Below, one piece after another: positions 53,366-63,230 of a stretch of DNA of 64,000 nucleotides. This DNA comes from Shewanella sp. CG12_big_fil_rev_8_21_14_0_65_47_15 (lineage in GTDB: Bacteria; Pseudomonadota; Gammaproteobacteria; Enterobacterales; Shewanellaceae): positions 37,603 to 101,602 of the forward strand of contig NZ_PFGL01000033.1 of assembly GCF_002783505.1 (NCBI RefSeq), given 5' to 3'. A program made the position numbers and the translations under genes. The notes under the pieces are model-generated. The model had not been told where the DNA came from. It ran no database searches and saw nothing but the letters and a program-made list of their open reading frames with translations. Position 1 is the stretch's first letter, and each line of letters starts with the position of its first letter.

Positions 53366-54574
53366 TTAGAGCGAGTAGCGGATACCGATTGCGATGCCAT
53401 CATCTTCTGAAAGCGACATTCTGGCTTCTTGTTCTTTATTGGCACTGGTGAAATCACTGAAGTCTTTACGTGCTTCTACGTAGAGAACAGTGCTCGGATC
53501 CCAGACAAAATGTAATCCTGCAACCACAAATTGACGTTTGAATACATCATTAGGATCGGCGTTAAAGTTTGGCTGAATCACGTAATCCTTACCTGCATCT
53601 AACAGGTTATAGGAGATAAATGGACGTAACCCATTGTCAAACTTGTAAGATACTAAGGTTTCAACACCATAAGCGTCTTTGATTAATCGGCCAATATTAT
53701 CGGTATCGTGATTTTCTTGCTTGTTGACGTTAGCAGCAGCATAGAAACCGTTACTGTCAAAATTACCCCAAGTAATACCCGCGCCATAAATTAAGTCGAC
53801 TGCGGTCTTTTGAGCACCGTTACCGTAATCGATATCAAATTCACCACGGTTAATACCCGCCATTAGGCTTAACATATCCGTTGCATTGTAGGTAACGGCG
53901 CCACCATAGGTATAGTTGTAAGTCACTTGCTGCGCGTCAGCTTCACCTTGGTTCCAGCGAGCCTCACATGCTTCTTCGGTAATATCTTCAATATCACAGG
54001 TGTAGAAACTGCTATTTTTCAGTTGGGCTTGAACCGCAAAACTCACATCACCAAATGCATTGCGGTATTGAACCAATTTATCACCACGGCCTACGCCATT
54101 GACCGCACCGTCATCTTTGTTAAATGTGTAAACACCGGCGGCGTTACCATCCCATACAAAGCCATAGTTAGTGTTATATACCACATCGTACCAAGCACCC
54201 CATTGCTTACCAATGCTAATAGTTCCGTATTCGTCATTGGATATGCCGGCATAACCGAGGCGGTTGTAAAAAAACTCATCTTGAACGGATTCAAAACGAT
54301 TGTTGTAAACGATGTCGCTACTACCAACAGGGTTAACACCCCATTCTAATTTTGCAAATGCATTCCAGCCGTGGGTGAGTTCACGACTAAAACCAAAATT
54401 AATGCGAGAAGCACCATTAACAACTTCAGTTTCCCCTTGCGTATTGATTACGCGCACATCAATAAAACCACCGATTTCAACGGCATTTTTATCGTCTTTA
54501 TAGATCTCAATTGCCGAGACTGTTGGAGCGAGGAATATTGCTGCTAACGCAGTTGCTACTAACGTTTTGTTCAT
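53366..54574 (-). CDS. Outer membrane porin (general, OmpC-like)
   Basis: 402 residues. A signal peptide covers about residues 1-21 (KTLVATALAAIFLAPTVSA). The mature protein has the porin opening (YKDDKNAVEIGGFIDVRVI), a GYAGISNDEYGTISIGKQ loop L3-like region, and strands rich in Tyr, Gly and Asn to the C-terminus. It forms a trimeric diffusion pore in related proteins. There are two cysteines in an extracellular loop (TCDIEDITEEAC), possibly a disulphide. It is upstream of the TonB-dependent receptor on the same strand, separated by a strong terminator. Confidence 0.92.
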   Translation of the reverse strand: MNKTLVATALAAIFLAPTVSAIEIYKDDKNAVEIGGFIDVRVINTQGETEVVNGASRINFGFSRELTHGWNAFAKLEWGVNPVGSSDIVYNNRFESVQDEFFYNRLGYAGISNDEYGTISIGKQWGAWYDVVYNTNYGFVWDGNAAGVYTFNKDDGAVNGVGRGDKLVQYRNAFGDVSFAVQAQLKNSSFYTCDIEDITEEACEARWNQGEADAQQVTYNYTYGGAVTYNATDMLSLMAGINRGEFDIDYGNGAQKTAVDLIYGAGITWGNFDSNGFYAAANVNKQENHDTDNIGRLIKDAYGVETLVSYKFDNGLRPFISYNLLDAGKDYVIQPNFNADPNDVFKRQFVVAGLHFVWDPSTVLYVEARKDFSDFTSANKEQEARMSLSEDDGIAIGIRYSL

Positions 54575-54795
54575 TTGGTGCTTAACCTTTTTCGTTTATG
54601 TTCTATCAACGTCATTCCGTTGTTATATTTCCTTACAATTTCCCCTTGAGAGTAGCAAACTTTCAACGAGCTCTCAAAGCGAAACCTAAAGAATATGTCG
54701 ATTAACATCACAAAAATAAACCAGTTAACCTCGATAAAACAGGTTAAAACGCTACAACAACCAGTAAAGTCAACAGATGAAAAACAATAGAAACA

Positions 54796-57219
54796 CTATA
54801 TTAACACGAGTTGTTTTGATGCAATACTCATGTAGTTTAGTTTCATTATTGAAAATACAGGCTCGGCGATGGGACCAATCTGCTTATCAATATAATATTG
54901 ATAGTCAATTATCGACATTCTGTACAGCGCAGGTTCCGGACCATTGACAGTGATCACATAATCAATCTGCGCCCCTCTCTTGCCAAATGAAGCCTTTCCT
55001 GTTAGTTCACATAACTGTTTCGCCACTTTGACATGTGGAGAGGCTTTGGCGGTATATTCCTCCAAATTACGCCGCATCCGCTTGCGAAATATCAGCTCGT
55101 CATCTCGCCTTCCAGCTAAGAGTTCATCAATCACCGACGCGAGATAATCACTAATATCCCGCTGATTAAACATGCGTTCATACAATTCAGCCTGAACGTT
55201 GCGCGCGAGAGGACTCCAATCACTTCGAACTTGTTCCATGCCTTTGAAGGTAATTTCAAGCTCATTTTGGCCGTTTCGCCAAGCGCCAACATAGCGTTTC
55301 TTACTGCCCTCCAGTGAACCTCGCAGAGTCGGCATAAAAAATTGCTCATAATGCCGCTCAAACTGCAATTCAAGGAAGCTTTCTAGTTGGAACTCCTGTT
55401 GAATTTTAACCTGCCATTTAGCGTTAATTTGTGCAGCCAGTGTCTTACCTAATAGGGCAACATCCATAAGCTTAGGATCAGAACCTAACCACACAAAGGT
55501 CGAGTCGGTATCACCATAAATCACCTGATATCCCATTTCCTCGATCCAAGCCCGTGTTTGCTTCATGATTTGATGACCGCGCATAGTGATCGAGCTTGCC
55601 AATTTGGCATCATGGAATACACACCCTTGGGAGCCTAAAACACCGTAAAGCGAATTCATAATAATTTTAATCGCTTGGGATAAGGGCGCATTTGATTCAC
55701 GCTTGGCTTTTTCACGCTGCTCGGAAAGATTGTGGATGAGTTTAGGTAAAATGGGTTGCTGGCGACTAAATCGCCCCCCAAGAAACCCAGGGACGCTCTC
55801 TGATTCGGGCAACTGTAACCCTTCGATCAACCCTTTAGGATCAATCAGAAAAGTGCGAATGATCGAGGGATATAAGCTTTTAAAATCAAAAACTAAAATA
55901 TGCTGATATAGTCCGGGGACAGAGTCCATCACATAACCGCCGGGACTCTCAATCCCCTGACTCGCTGGCGTATCGGGTGCAACATAGCCCGCTCTATGCA
56001 AATGAGGTAAGTACAAATGATTAAATGCAGCGACCGAAGCACCAACGCGCCCAAGCTCTAACCCCGTCAGCTCAGCCCTTGCAAGGGCAAAATCCCATAA
56101 CTGTGTATGGTGAAAAATATCCCAAACGAGGCGGCTATCGGTCAGATTATAGTGTGCCAGCCCCTGCTTATCACTGGCAAAGAGTGCATCAATTTCTTGC
56201 ACACGATTATCGACGTTATGAATCGCTTTGCCTTCACCTAAAAGCGCCTGAGCGACAAACTCCAGGGAAAATCGCTCAAAATGATAAAACGCCGCCTTAA
56301 GCCAATCTATACCATCGAGCACCACCCGCCCCGGTAAGCTCAAGGTTTCTGGGCGAAATTTATTGTCAACTTTCCACTCGAGTAAAGTACCGCCGCGTCC
56401 AATTCGAAGGGGAATGTGGTGCAATTGTGCTCGGCGAAATAACAAGGCCAAGTCAAAAGTCACCACCGACCAACCTATGATGAAATCGGGATCATAGGCC
56501 GCAAACCAAGCAATTAAGCGATGAATAAGCTCGGGCTCATCCTTTACCCATTCGATATAGTTAGATCCGATATGGCCAGGCGCGTTTGGCTCAGGCTCGC
56601 CCACCATAATCACCTTTTCATAGACTTGATCATTATGCTCTTTACCATACAAAGCCACCGAATAGAGTAGGCCCTCGAAGCTGCACTCAAAATCCAGCGA
56701 TACCGTGCGTAAGCGGATCGATGTTTGCGGCGGAATGCTCCTAGCCCGCTTTGCGACAAACACAGGAATAGTGCTATCAACCGGCGTCTGACTGTCATCC
56801 GATGGGCGATAATGCCCTAAAAAAGCCACATCAAGGGCGACAAAGCGCTCAATTAAAAATCGCTGTTCGGGGCGAATATCCGCCTCAAATAAGGGAATGT
56901 CAGCGTCCTTCGCAATCCGCTGTACTGTACGTATTGCGCTACTTGATTTGGCATAAATCCCTGCCACGACCGCACCTTTGAAGCTTTTTAGGGCAAGAGG
57001 GACAAATCGTAGGGCTTGGCCCGGCGTCTGCAACTGCAATGCGGCCACATCCACTTGATGACAAAAACAGAGGTATTCCGTATCGTGCACTTCCACCAGC
57101 ACAGGGCCTTGCTCGGTTGCCAAGTAATATTGCAACACTAAATGCCCATCACGTTGGCTCGCATGGCGGGTTAAGACTCGACCTTGTACACTCATTGGTG
57201 CCATAGTCTCAGGCTTCAT
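54796..57219 (-). CDS. polB: DNA polymerase II PolB
   Basis: 807 residues, a family B polymerase. The 3'-5' exonuclease domain shows the LDFEC acidic pair, and the polymerase motifs are present: FDFKSLYPSIIRTF, IMNSLYGVLGS and YGDTDST. E. coli PolB is about 783 residues and is an SOS gene used in translesion bypass and replication restart. The LexA box in the polB-dinG gap supports SOS control here as well. It is divergent from dinG. Confidence 0.95.
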   Translation of the reverse strand: MKPETMAPMSVQGRVLTRHASQRDGHLVLQYYLATEQGPVLVEVHDTEYLCFCHQVDVAALQLQTPGQALRFVPLALKSFKGAVVAGIYAKSSSAIRTVQRIAKDADIPLFEADIRPEQRFLIERFVALDVAFLGHYRPSDDSQTPVDSTIPVFVAKRARSIPPQTSIRLRTVSLDFECSFEGLLYSVALYGKEHNDQVYEKVIMVGEPEPNAPGHIGSNYIEWVKDEPELIHRLIAWFAAYDPDFIIGWSVVTFDLALLFRRAQLHHIPLRIGRGGTLLEWKVDNKFRPETLSLPGRVVLDGIDWLKAAFYHFERFSLEFVAQALLGEGKAIHNVDNRVQEIDALFASDKQGLAHYNLTDSRLVWDIFHHTQLWDFALARAELTGLELGRVGASVAAFNHLYLPHLHRAGYVAPDTPASQGIESPGGYVMDSVPGLYQHILVFDFKSLYPSIIRTFLIDPKGLIEGLQLPESESVPGFLGGRFSRQQPILPKLIHNLSEQREKAKRESNAPLSQAIKIIMNSLYGVLGSQGCVFHDAKLASSITMRGHQIMKQTRAWIEEMGYQVIYGDTDSTFVWLGSDPKLMDVALLGKTLAAQINAKWQVKIQQEFQLESFLELQFERHYEQFFMPTLRGSLEGSKKRYVGAWRNGQNELEITFKGMEQVRSDWSPLARNVQAELYERMFNQRDISDYLASVIDELLAGRRDDELIFRKRMRRNLEEYTAKASPHVKVAKQLCELTGKASFGKRGAQIDYVITVNGPEPALYRMSIIDYQYYIDKQIGPIAEPVFSIMKLNYMSIASKQLVLI

Positions 57220-57282
57220 CTGCGTGGGTTTCCAATTTAAATACCGTTAAATGGCAGAAAAGTTTCTTAGGCTATGCAATCA

Positions 57283-57298
57283 CTGTTATTATGTACAG
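57283..57298. promoter_or_regulatory. LexA (SOS) box between polB and dinG
   Basis: CTGT-TATTATGT-ACAG matches CTGT-N8-ACAG exactly; the full window is CACTGTTATTATGTACAGCA. It is 25 bases before the dinG start and 63 bases before the polB start, so one box can serve both divergent genes. Confidence 0.85.
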
Positions 57299-57323
57299 CA
57301 TTAATTCGATAAAGTAGTGACGC

Positions 57324-59396
57324 ATGTTACCTGACAATGTAAAAACCCAGATCCGCGCCATCTATAAAGATATCGCCAGCGCCTTGCCTAATTTTAGGCC
57401 GCGCCGCGAACAAAATTATATGGTGGCCGAAATTTCTAAGACCCTCGCCGGTGATTACGATAAAGACAGGCGCATTATTGTGGTCGAAGCGGGTACGGGC
57501 ATTGGCAAATCATTGTCTTACATTTTGGGGACTATTCCGCTCGCCCTCGCAAGCAAAAAAAAGGTCTGTATTGCCACCGCAACGGTCGCCCTTCAAGAGC
57601 AGTTACTGCACAAAGATCTGCCCTTCTTCCTTGAGCAATCTGGGTTAAATTTTCGCTTCGGCCTAGTAAAAGGTCGCCAGCGGTATGTTTGCCTTTCAAA
57701 ATTAGCCATGTTGATTGGCGATGATAACAGTACCCAAATGGCCATGTGGCAAACTAAACCCGACAATAGCCAGATTGCCATGTTGCATGAATTGCTAAAG
57801 GACTATACCGAAGGACGCTGGAATGGCGAACTCGATACGCTATCGACACCCATCCCCGATCATCTGTGGCAGCAAATCGCCTGCGATAAACACAGCTGCC
57901 ATCGGCAAGTGGCGAGTCACAGAAATTGCCCATTCCATAAGGCCCGTGAAGACGTCGATACCTGGGATGTGCTGATCGCTAACCACAGCTTGTTATTTGC
58001 CGATTTAGAATTAGGTGGCGGCGTGATCCTGCCCGATCCCGAAGAAGTGTTTTATGTTATCGATGAAGCCCATCACCTACCTATTGTGGCGCGGGACTTT
58101 TCCAGTGCACAGGCAACGCTTCGGGGCGCAGCCGACTGGCTTGAGAAGGTCGGTAAGACCAGTGCTAAATTACAAAATCAGATAAAAAGCAATAATATCA
58201 TCGCCCCAGCACAGGCAATGCAGGATCATATTGGCGATCTTATCGGCCAGCTTAATCAAGTCGCCCAGTATTGCGATACCCAAACTAAACAATTTGCCAA
58301 CCCAGAAAATCGCTATCGCTTCGAGCATGGCAAGCTACCAGACGCCCTTAGGATCCCCGCCGAAAACTTAGCCACTACAGCCAATCTTGCCCTAAAGCAA
58401 TTTAACAAGATGCAATTGTTGCTCACCGAGGCCATTAAAGACGGTGATATCCCCAAACATCAGTCCGAAGCGTTGCAAGCCGAAATGGGCTTTATGTTAC
58501 AGCGCCTCGAGAATCTGCAAAAGCTATGGCGCATGATGGCCAAGGAAGACACCCATAAAGGTGCGCCAATGGCACGCTGGATTGAACTTATCACGGGTAA
58601 ACAAGTGGATTACCTGTTTAGTGCATCCCCTATCGAAGTTGGCTTTATGCTCGAATCTATGTTGTGGCAAAAGGCTGCAGGGGTCGTGCTATGCAGTGCC
58701 ACCCTACGTGCGCTCAATAACTTCGACCATTTCGTGCATCAAGTAGGTTTGTCACTCAACGATGGTAGTCGCTATTTGGCACTGCAATCTCCCTTCGATT
58801 ACCCCAATAATGCCACACTCTATTTACCCAAAATGAAGACTGAGCCTACGGATGATGCCTATACCGAGGAGTTAGCCGAGCAAATTATTGAATTGATAGA
58901 GGGAGAAATGGCAACTTTAGTGCTGTTTGCATCTTACTGGCAAATGGAAAAAGTGGTTGAATTACTCGAAGGTAAACTGACCACAGAGCTACTTATTCAG
59001 GGTAATGCTCCACGGCAACAGTTGCTCGAAAATCATAAAGCCAAGTGTGATAAAGGTGAACCGAGCATTTTGTTTGGTACCGGCAGTTTTTCAGAAGGGC
59101 TCGACTTACCGGGGGATTATCTGACCAATCTGATTGTCACTAAGTTACCCTTTGCGGTACCCACCTCCCCCGTTGAGCAAGCCCATGCGGAATATGTCAA
59201 AGTCAAAGGTGGCAACCCCTTCTTACAACTGACCATTCCAGATGCCTCGCGCAAGCTCATCCAAAGTTGTGGTAGATTACTGCGTAAAGAACAGGATTAT
59301 GGCCGCGTCACTATTTTAGATAGGCGCTTAGTGACTAAACGTTACGGTAAATCCCTGTTAGATGCCTTGCCTCCCTTTAGACGTGTCATAGAGTAG
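57324..59396 (+). CDS. dinG: DinG, ATP-dependent DNA helicase
   Basis: 690 residues. The Walker A motif GTGIGKS is at 57-63 in EAGTGIGKSLSYI. Cysteines of the iron-sulphur cluster lie in the CLSKL, CDKHSC and CPFHK segments (about 117-215), the DEAH box in VIDEAHHLP, and late helicase motifs in SFSEGLDLPG and QSCGRLLRKEQDYG. DinG is a damage-inducible 5'-3' helicase that resolves R-loops and G-quadruplexes. It follows a LexA box and is divergent from polB. Confidence 0.96.
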   Translation: MLPDNVKTQIRAIYKDIASALPNFRPRREQNYMVAEISKTLAGDYDKDRRIIVVEAGTGIGKSLSYILGTIPLALASKKKVCIATATVALQEQLLHKDLPFFLEQSGLNFRFGLVKGRQRYVCLSKLAMLIGDDNSTQMAMWQTKPDNSQIAMLHELLKDYTEGRWNGELDTLSTPIPDHLWQQIACDKHSCHRQVASHRNCPFHKAREDVDTWDVLIANHSLLFADLELGGGVILPDPEEVFYVIDEAHHLPIVARDFSSAQATLRGAADWLEKVGKTSAKLQNQIKSNNIIAPAQAMQDHIGDLIGQLNQVAQYCDTQTKQFANPENRYRFEHGKLPDALRIPAENLATTANLALKQFNKMQLLLTEAIKDGDIPKHQSEALQAEMGFMLQRLENLQKLWRMMAKEDTHKGAPMARWIELITGKQVDYLFSASPIEVGFMLESMLWQKAAGVVLCSATLRALNNFDHFVHQVGLSLNDGSRYLALQSPFDYPNNATLYLPKMKTEPTDDAYTEELAEQIIELIEGEMATLVLFASYWQMEKVVELLEGKLTTELLIQGNAPRQQLLENHKAKCDKGEPSILFGTGSFSEGLDLPGDYLTNLIVTKLPFAVPTSPVEQAHAEYVKVKGGNPFLQLTIPDASRKLIQSCGRLLRKEQDYGRVTILDRRLVTKRYGKSLLDALPPFRRVIE

Positions 59397-59405
59397 GATT
59401 GAAAT

Positions 59406-60179
59406 TTGGAGTTGTTACTCGAGCCCAGCAACTGGGCCCTGTTGGCAGTCATAGGTCTTATCGCTGGTTTTATCGATGCTGTAGTCGGCGGCGGTGGTCT
59501 ATTGTCAATTCCGGCACTGTTAACCCTTGGCATTGCCCCACACACTGTTCTTGGCACAAATAAACTCGCAGCAAGTTTTGGCTCATCTATGGCGGCATGG
59601 ACCTACTACCGCCAACATCTGTTTAAACCCGCATTCTGGTACATGGCTTTTATTGCCACTTTTGTGGGGGCTATCCTTGGTAGCCTATTAGTTTATTTGC
59701 TAGATACACAGTGGCTGGAAAAAATCTTACCCTTACTCATTATCGGTATAGCTGTTTATAGCTTAGTCAGCCCCAATGCGATATCCGATACCGATTGCCA
59801 AGCATTGGCTCAATCACCGCCTAAACAAAAACAAGGGCTACAAGGGCTGATCCTCGGCGCCTATGACGGCTTTGCAGGTCCAGGGATTGGCGCATTTGGG
59901 ACCGTCAGTGCAGGTTCACTCTATAAATTACCCTTGCTTCACAGCTGCGGCCTTGCCCGTGCGATGACGTTTACCAGCAACCTCACCGCCTTAGGGATTT
60001 TTGCGTGGCTAGGGCAAGTACAATGGCAAATAGGGCTTTGGATGGGCTTGTGTATGATGTTAGGCTCGTTTATCGGCGCCCGCTGTGCGATTAAATTGGG
60101 CTTACCCTTTATTCGGCCCTTATTTGTGTTAATTGTACTCGCGATTGCGGCAAATTTAGTTTGGAGTGCATGGTTTTGA
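59406..60179 (+). CDS. TSUP family permease (YfcA-like), second copy
   Basis: 257 residues, beginning at a TTG (59406) that follows a TAGGA sequence. The family motifs GFIDAVVGGGGLLSIPALLTLG near the N-terminus and LGTNKLAASFGSSMAAW are clear, and the second repeat has AYDGFAGPGIGAFG. It follows dinG by 9 bases and overlaps priC at its end. It has the same length as the TSUP gene at 36721 but is clearly not a recent copy. Confidence 0.9.
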   Translation: MELLLEPSNWALLAVIGLIAGFIDAVVGGGGLLSIPALLTLGIAPHTVLGTNKLAASFGSSMAAWTYYRQHLFKPAFWYMAFIATFVGAILGSLLVYLLDTQWLEKILPLLIIGIAVYSLVSPNAISDTDCQALAQSPPKQKQGLQGLILGAYDGFAGPGIGAFGTVSAGSLYKLPLLHSCGLARAMTFTSNLTALGIFAWLGQVQWQIGLWMGLCMMLGSFIGARCAIKLGLPFIRPLFVLIVLAIAANLVWSAWF

Positions 60180-60838
60180 ATACAAAGCAGCTACTCAGCA
60201 TCCTGAAAAATCAACTCAAAGCGCTCGAGCAGGAAGTCATTCTGCACGATAACCACCTCGCACCGCAGCAACGTAAACTCTTGCTAGATACCGAGCGTTT
60301 TAACCAATCGTTATTTATTCAGCATGGTGCCCAGTTAATGCCCTGCATCGAGCAGATCCGCAGTAGTATCAGTCAGTTGGAAAAACAAATTAACCTCAAA
60401 CTCGCGCCTCACACTATCGCGTTGAGTTGTGAACGCATTCAAGATAGATTCACAGCGGTAAAGCGCGCACTCCTGACCACATCCATTGATTTAAAATCAA
60501 AAAACCAGCAACGCGCCAGTAGCCGTGCTCGTTTTGCCAAGCGTCAAGCCCTATCCCATCAAGAAAGCGGATTTGGCTGGATCGCCAGCAATGTGTTACA
60601 AAATAGCCATGAAATTTACGAAGAACTGAACAAGCACTTAAACTGGGCGAAAAAATTTGAGCAAAAAATTGCAGAAATGGAATCAAAACTTGAAAACTGT
60701 CATAGTGCTGACAAAATCAGTTTGCAAAATGACATCCTTTTGATGCATCGTCGTCTAGGGAAATGCAGACAAGCTATCAGTTATATAGAAGATCGCATTC
60801 AAGCATTCGAACGTCCGCATCAGAGCCATAATCGTTAA
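60161..60838 (+). CDS. priC: Primosomal replication protein PriC (N'')
   Basis: 225 residues from the ATG at 60161, which overlaps the TSUP stop by 19 bases; an ATG at 60170 is also possible and gives 222. The protein is helical and basic with no enzymatic motif. PriC helps reload the DnaB helicase at stalled forks. Shewanella PriC proteins are about this long. The order dinG, TSUP, priC fits a replication and repair linked operon, and the tight overlap suggests co-translation. Confidence 0.8.
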   Translation: MECMVLNTKQLLSILKNQLKALEQEVILHDNHLAPQQRKLLLDTERFNQSLFIQHGAQLMPCIEQIRSSISQLEKQINLKLAPHTIALSCERIQDRFTAVKRALLTTSIDLKSKNQQRASSRARFAKRQALSHQESGFGWIASNVLQNSHEIYEELNKHLNWAKKFEQKIAEMESKLENCHSADKISLQNDILLMHRRLGKCRQAISYIEDRIQAFERPHQSHNR

Positions 60839-60847
60839 GGAACAATA

Positions 60848-61540
60848 ATGAAATCACTTTTGCCAATCAGTAGTCTGCTCGTGTTACTCGGCTCTGCCTC
60901 AGCCTTTGCTGCAGATCTGAATATTCCCATGTCCTTCGAATACCTTGCCCTCGATGGTAAAAAAGTCGAGTCCAGCGTATTTAATCACAAGAGCAGCTTA
61001 GCCTTGGCGTCTGGTACCCATAAAATTGCCATTCGTTACCATGAGATGGTTGAAGACGACTTTAGTGATAGCCAAACCTTTGTTAAATCAGCCCCTTTTA
61101 TTGTGACCTTAGAAGTCGATGGTGATCATCAATACTACCTCCAAGCCGCCGAAGGTAAAGTGGTCAAAAAACCTAAGTCCTATGCTCAAAATCCACAGGT
61201 AGTGTTAACCCGCAGTGACAAGGGCCAAGTCAACTACCAAGTTGCCAATACCGATATTGAAGAAGAAAGTTTTGTTTCTCGCCTGTTCAGTGGTAACCAA
61301 GCCGTTGATGTATCCGGTACGGCTGCGGCAGCGACGGGAGCAGCGGGTGCCACGGCCGCCGTTATCACTGCGGCGCCAACCTCGACCCAAGCCGCGATAA
61401 ATGCAACGTCATTAACGGCGCCAGTCGATGCTTCTAAGGCGGCGGCAGCGAGTCCCCAGCAAATGTTGCAGTATTGGTGGCTACAAGCCGATGAGAAAAC
61501 ACGTAAAGAATTTATGAGTTGGGCAATTTCACAGCTATAA
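60848..61540 (+). CDS. DUF2057 family periplasmic protein
   Basis: 230 residues. A signal peptide covers about residues 1-21 ([21 protein letters not shown]). The DUF2057 start follows ([19 protein letters not shown].. and [12 protein letters not shown]), then an alanine/threonine-rich linker (about 155-200) and the terminal [17 protein letters not shown] motif. DUF2057 proteins occur in Vibrio and Shewanella. The function is unknown. The AAGGAAC ribosome binding site is seven bases before the ATG. Confidence 0.87.
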   Translation: MKSLLPISSLLVLLGSASAFAADLNIPMSFEYLALDGKKVESSVFNHKSSLALASGTHKIAIRYHEMVEDDFSDSQTFVKSAPFIVTLEVDGDHQYYLQAAEGKVVKKPKSYAQNPQVVLTRSDKGQVNYQVANTDIEEESFVSRLFSGNQAVDVSGTAAAATGAAGATAAVITAAPTSTQAAINATSLTAPVDASKAAAASPQQMLQYWWLQADEKTRKEFMSWAISQL

Positions 61541-61575
61541 CACCTTGCGATAACAAGGTTTAGTCGATATTGGCT

Positions 61576-62478
61576 ATGATCCCATTGGTTTATCACGCCA
61601 GCTATTCCAAGCTGGCGCTTCCCTCTCACCACAGATTTCCCACCACTAAATACGCAAACCTTCGGCAATACTTATTCGATAATCAGCTTGCTACACCAGC
61701 ACAGTTTCACGCCCCCATCGCGATGACGGCGCAGGATGTCATGCAAGTACATCAAAAAGAGTATGTTGAGCAGTTTATCACAGGCACTTTACCAATGATG
61801 GCGTTCAGACGAATTGGTTTTCCCTGGAGTGAAGCCTTAGTCGAGCGTACTTTACATTCAGTGGCGGGCACCACACTCACAGCCTCATTAGCTATCGAGC
61901 ACGGCATTAGCCTGCATTTAACCGGTGGTTATCACCATGCCCACTACGATTTTGGCAGTGGTTACTGTATTTTCAACGATCTTATCCTAGCGGCTAGAAA
62001 TGCCATTGCTAACCAGCAAGTACACAAGGTACTGATTTTTGATTGTGATGTGCATCAAGGTGACGGTAGTGCAACACTCAGCCACCGACATCAAGGAATA
62101 GTCAGTTGCTCTATTCACTGTAAAGAGAATTTCCCGAGTCGTAAGCAATATTCCCACTATGATATCGAACTGAGCAAAGGCAGCGATGATAGCGTCTACC
62201 TCGAAACCATGGAGCAGACACTCGCCCTCCTTATTCGGATCCATCAGCCGGATCTTATCCTCTATGATGCAGGGGTCGATATTCATCAAGATGACGATCT
62301 CGGTTTGCTGAATATCAGCCAAGAAGGGGTGTTCAGACGGGATTTGACTGTGTTGTCAATGGCAAAATCGGCAAATATTCCAATTGCAGCCGTGATAGGC
62401 GGCGGCTATAGCAGAGACGCACTACAATTAAGCCAAAGACACAGCCAACTTTTTATTGCGGCAAACCATTTGTGGTAG
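61576..62478 (+). CDS. Histone deacetylase-family enzyme
   Basis: 300 residues from the ATG at 61576 (a TTG two codons upstream also opens the frame). The zinc and catalytic sequences are present: GGYHHAHYDFGSGYC (the paired catalytic histidines), FDCDVHQGDG (Asp-x-His metal ligands) and YDAGVDIHQDD (a third metal Asp). This is the AcuC/HDAC class II-like fold. Bacterial members deacetylate small molecules or acetylated proteins; the substrate here is unknown. It precedes the ComFB-like gene by 33 bases. Confidence 0.92.
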   Translation: MIPLVYHASYSKLALPSHHRFPTTKYANLRQYLFDNQLATPAQFHAPIAMTAQDVMQVHQKEYVEQFITGTLPMMAFRRIGFPWSEALVERTLHSVAGTTLTASLAIEHGISLHLTGGYHHAHYDFGSGYCIFNDLILAARNAIANQQVHKVLIFDCDVHQGDGSATLSHRHQGIVSCSIHCKENFPSRKQYSHYDIELSKGSDDSVYLETMEQTLALLIRIHQPDLILYDAGVDIHQDDDLGLLNISQEGVFRRDLTVLSMAKSANIPIAAVIGGGYSRDALQLSQRHSQLFIAANHLW

Positions 62479-62511
62479 CACACTCAATAAAAACCATCAT
62501 GGAGCACAGCG

Positions 62512-62796
62512 ATGCAACTCGAAATCCGTAACTATTACGAAGTTCTCTTAATGGAAATGTTATCCGATGAAGGACTTATGGATGAACTGCCAGAGGATTA
62601 TTTAGCCGACCTCTGTTGTGTAACACTCAACCAACTGCCCGTGCGTTATATACGCCACCTCGTCGACACTTACTTTTTTGAAGACTACAACGAGTTGCAG
62701 GAGTTGAAGCGGGAAATTCAAGCCGCATTAGAAAAATCCCGAGCCTTTCTCAAACAGAATCTACAAAAAAAGCTGCAGGAAGAAACAGAATATTGA
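62512..62796 (+). CDS. ComFB family protein
   Basis: 94 residues. The sequence EIRNYYEVLLMEML, LADLCCVTLNQLPVRYIRHLVD and the acidic start fit the ComFB family. Homologues in cyanobacteria bind c-di-GMP and in Bacillus sit in the comF operon. The function in Shewanella is unknown. It is likely in one unit with the upstream HDAC-like gene. Confidence 0.85.
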   Translation: MQLEIRNYYEVLLMEMLSDEGLMDELPEDYLADLCCVTLNQLPVRYIRHLVDTYFFEDYNELQELKREIQAALEKSRAFLKQNLQKKLQEETEY

Positions 62797-62892
62797 TTTT
62801 TGCCAACAACATTTGCCAGTAAAATGATTAAGCGTAAAACTAAATGAGGTTGGAGTTTGAGTAAAACTAGAGAAAACAGAAAGGAATTTGGA

Positions 62893-62992
62893 GGTTCCCC
62901 TAGAGCCGACACCCCGGCACACGAGTCGCTTGCTGCGGTTGCTCCCTTCCGGGCCTGGCCGAGTTCACAAGTTATCATTGCGGGGGGACCCT
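62893..62992 (-). ncRNA. ffs: 4.5S RNA of the signal recognition particle
   Basis: On the minus strand the segment holds GGCCAGGCCCGGAAGGGAGC (the SRP-binding apical region with the GGAA tetraloop and the conserved AGCA-like asymmetric loop) and GTGTGCCGGGGTGTCGGC, and the ends pair as GGGTCCCC / GGGGAACC. Length (about 100 bases), sequence and the conserved tetraloop match 4.5S RNA. It binds Ffh for co-translational membrane targeting. The exact ends are approximate. Confidence 0.92.
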
Positions 62993-63158
62993 AGGGTCAC
63001 CATAACTTCAAATAACAATCCACAATGAAGTGAGGACATTAGTTGAACGACGCGGATTATCCCCTATGGCACCTAAGGGATCAAGTGCTAATCCACCCAT
63101 TTGGCAAATATCCCGCTTAACTGGACAATCTATAGGCAAACCATGGTATTTAAATGAT

Positions 63159-63182
63159 AAAAGCCTACATTCGTAGGCTTTT
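63159..63182 (-). terminator. Terminator of comEA
   Basis: AAAAGCCTAC and GTAGGCTTTT form a 10-bp stem with an ATTC loop and T-runs on both strands. It lies 48 bases beyond the comEA stop. Confidence 0.85.
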
Positions 63183-63230
63183 TCGGCGTTGTTGCGCTCA
63201 AATAATCATTATTTGGCGTGGATGAATGGT

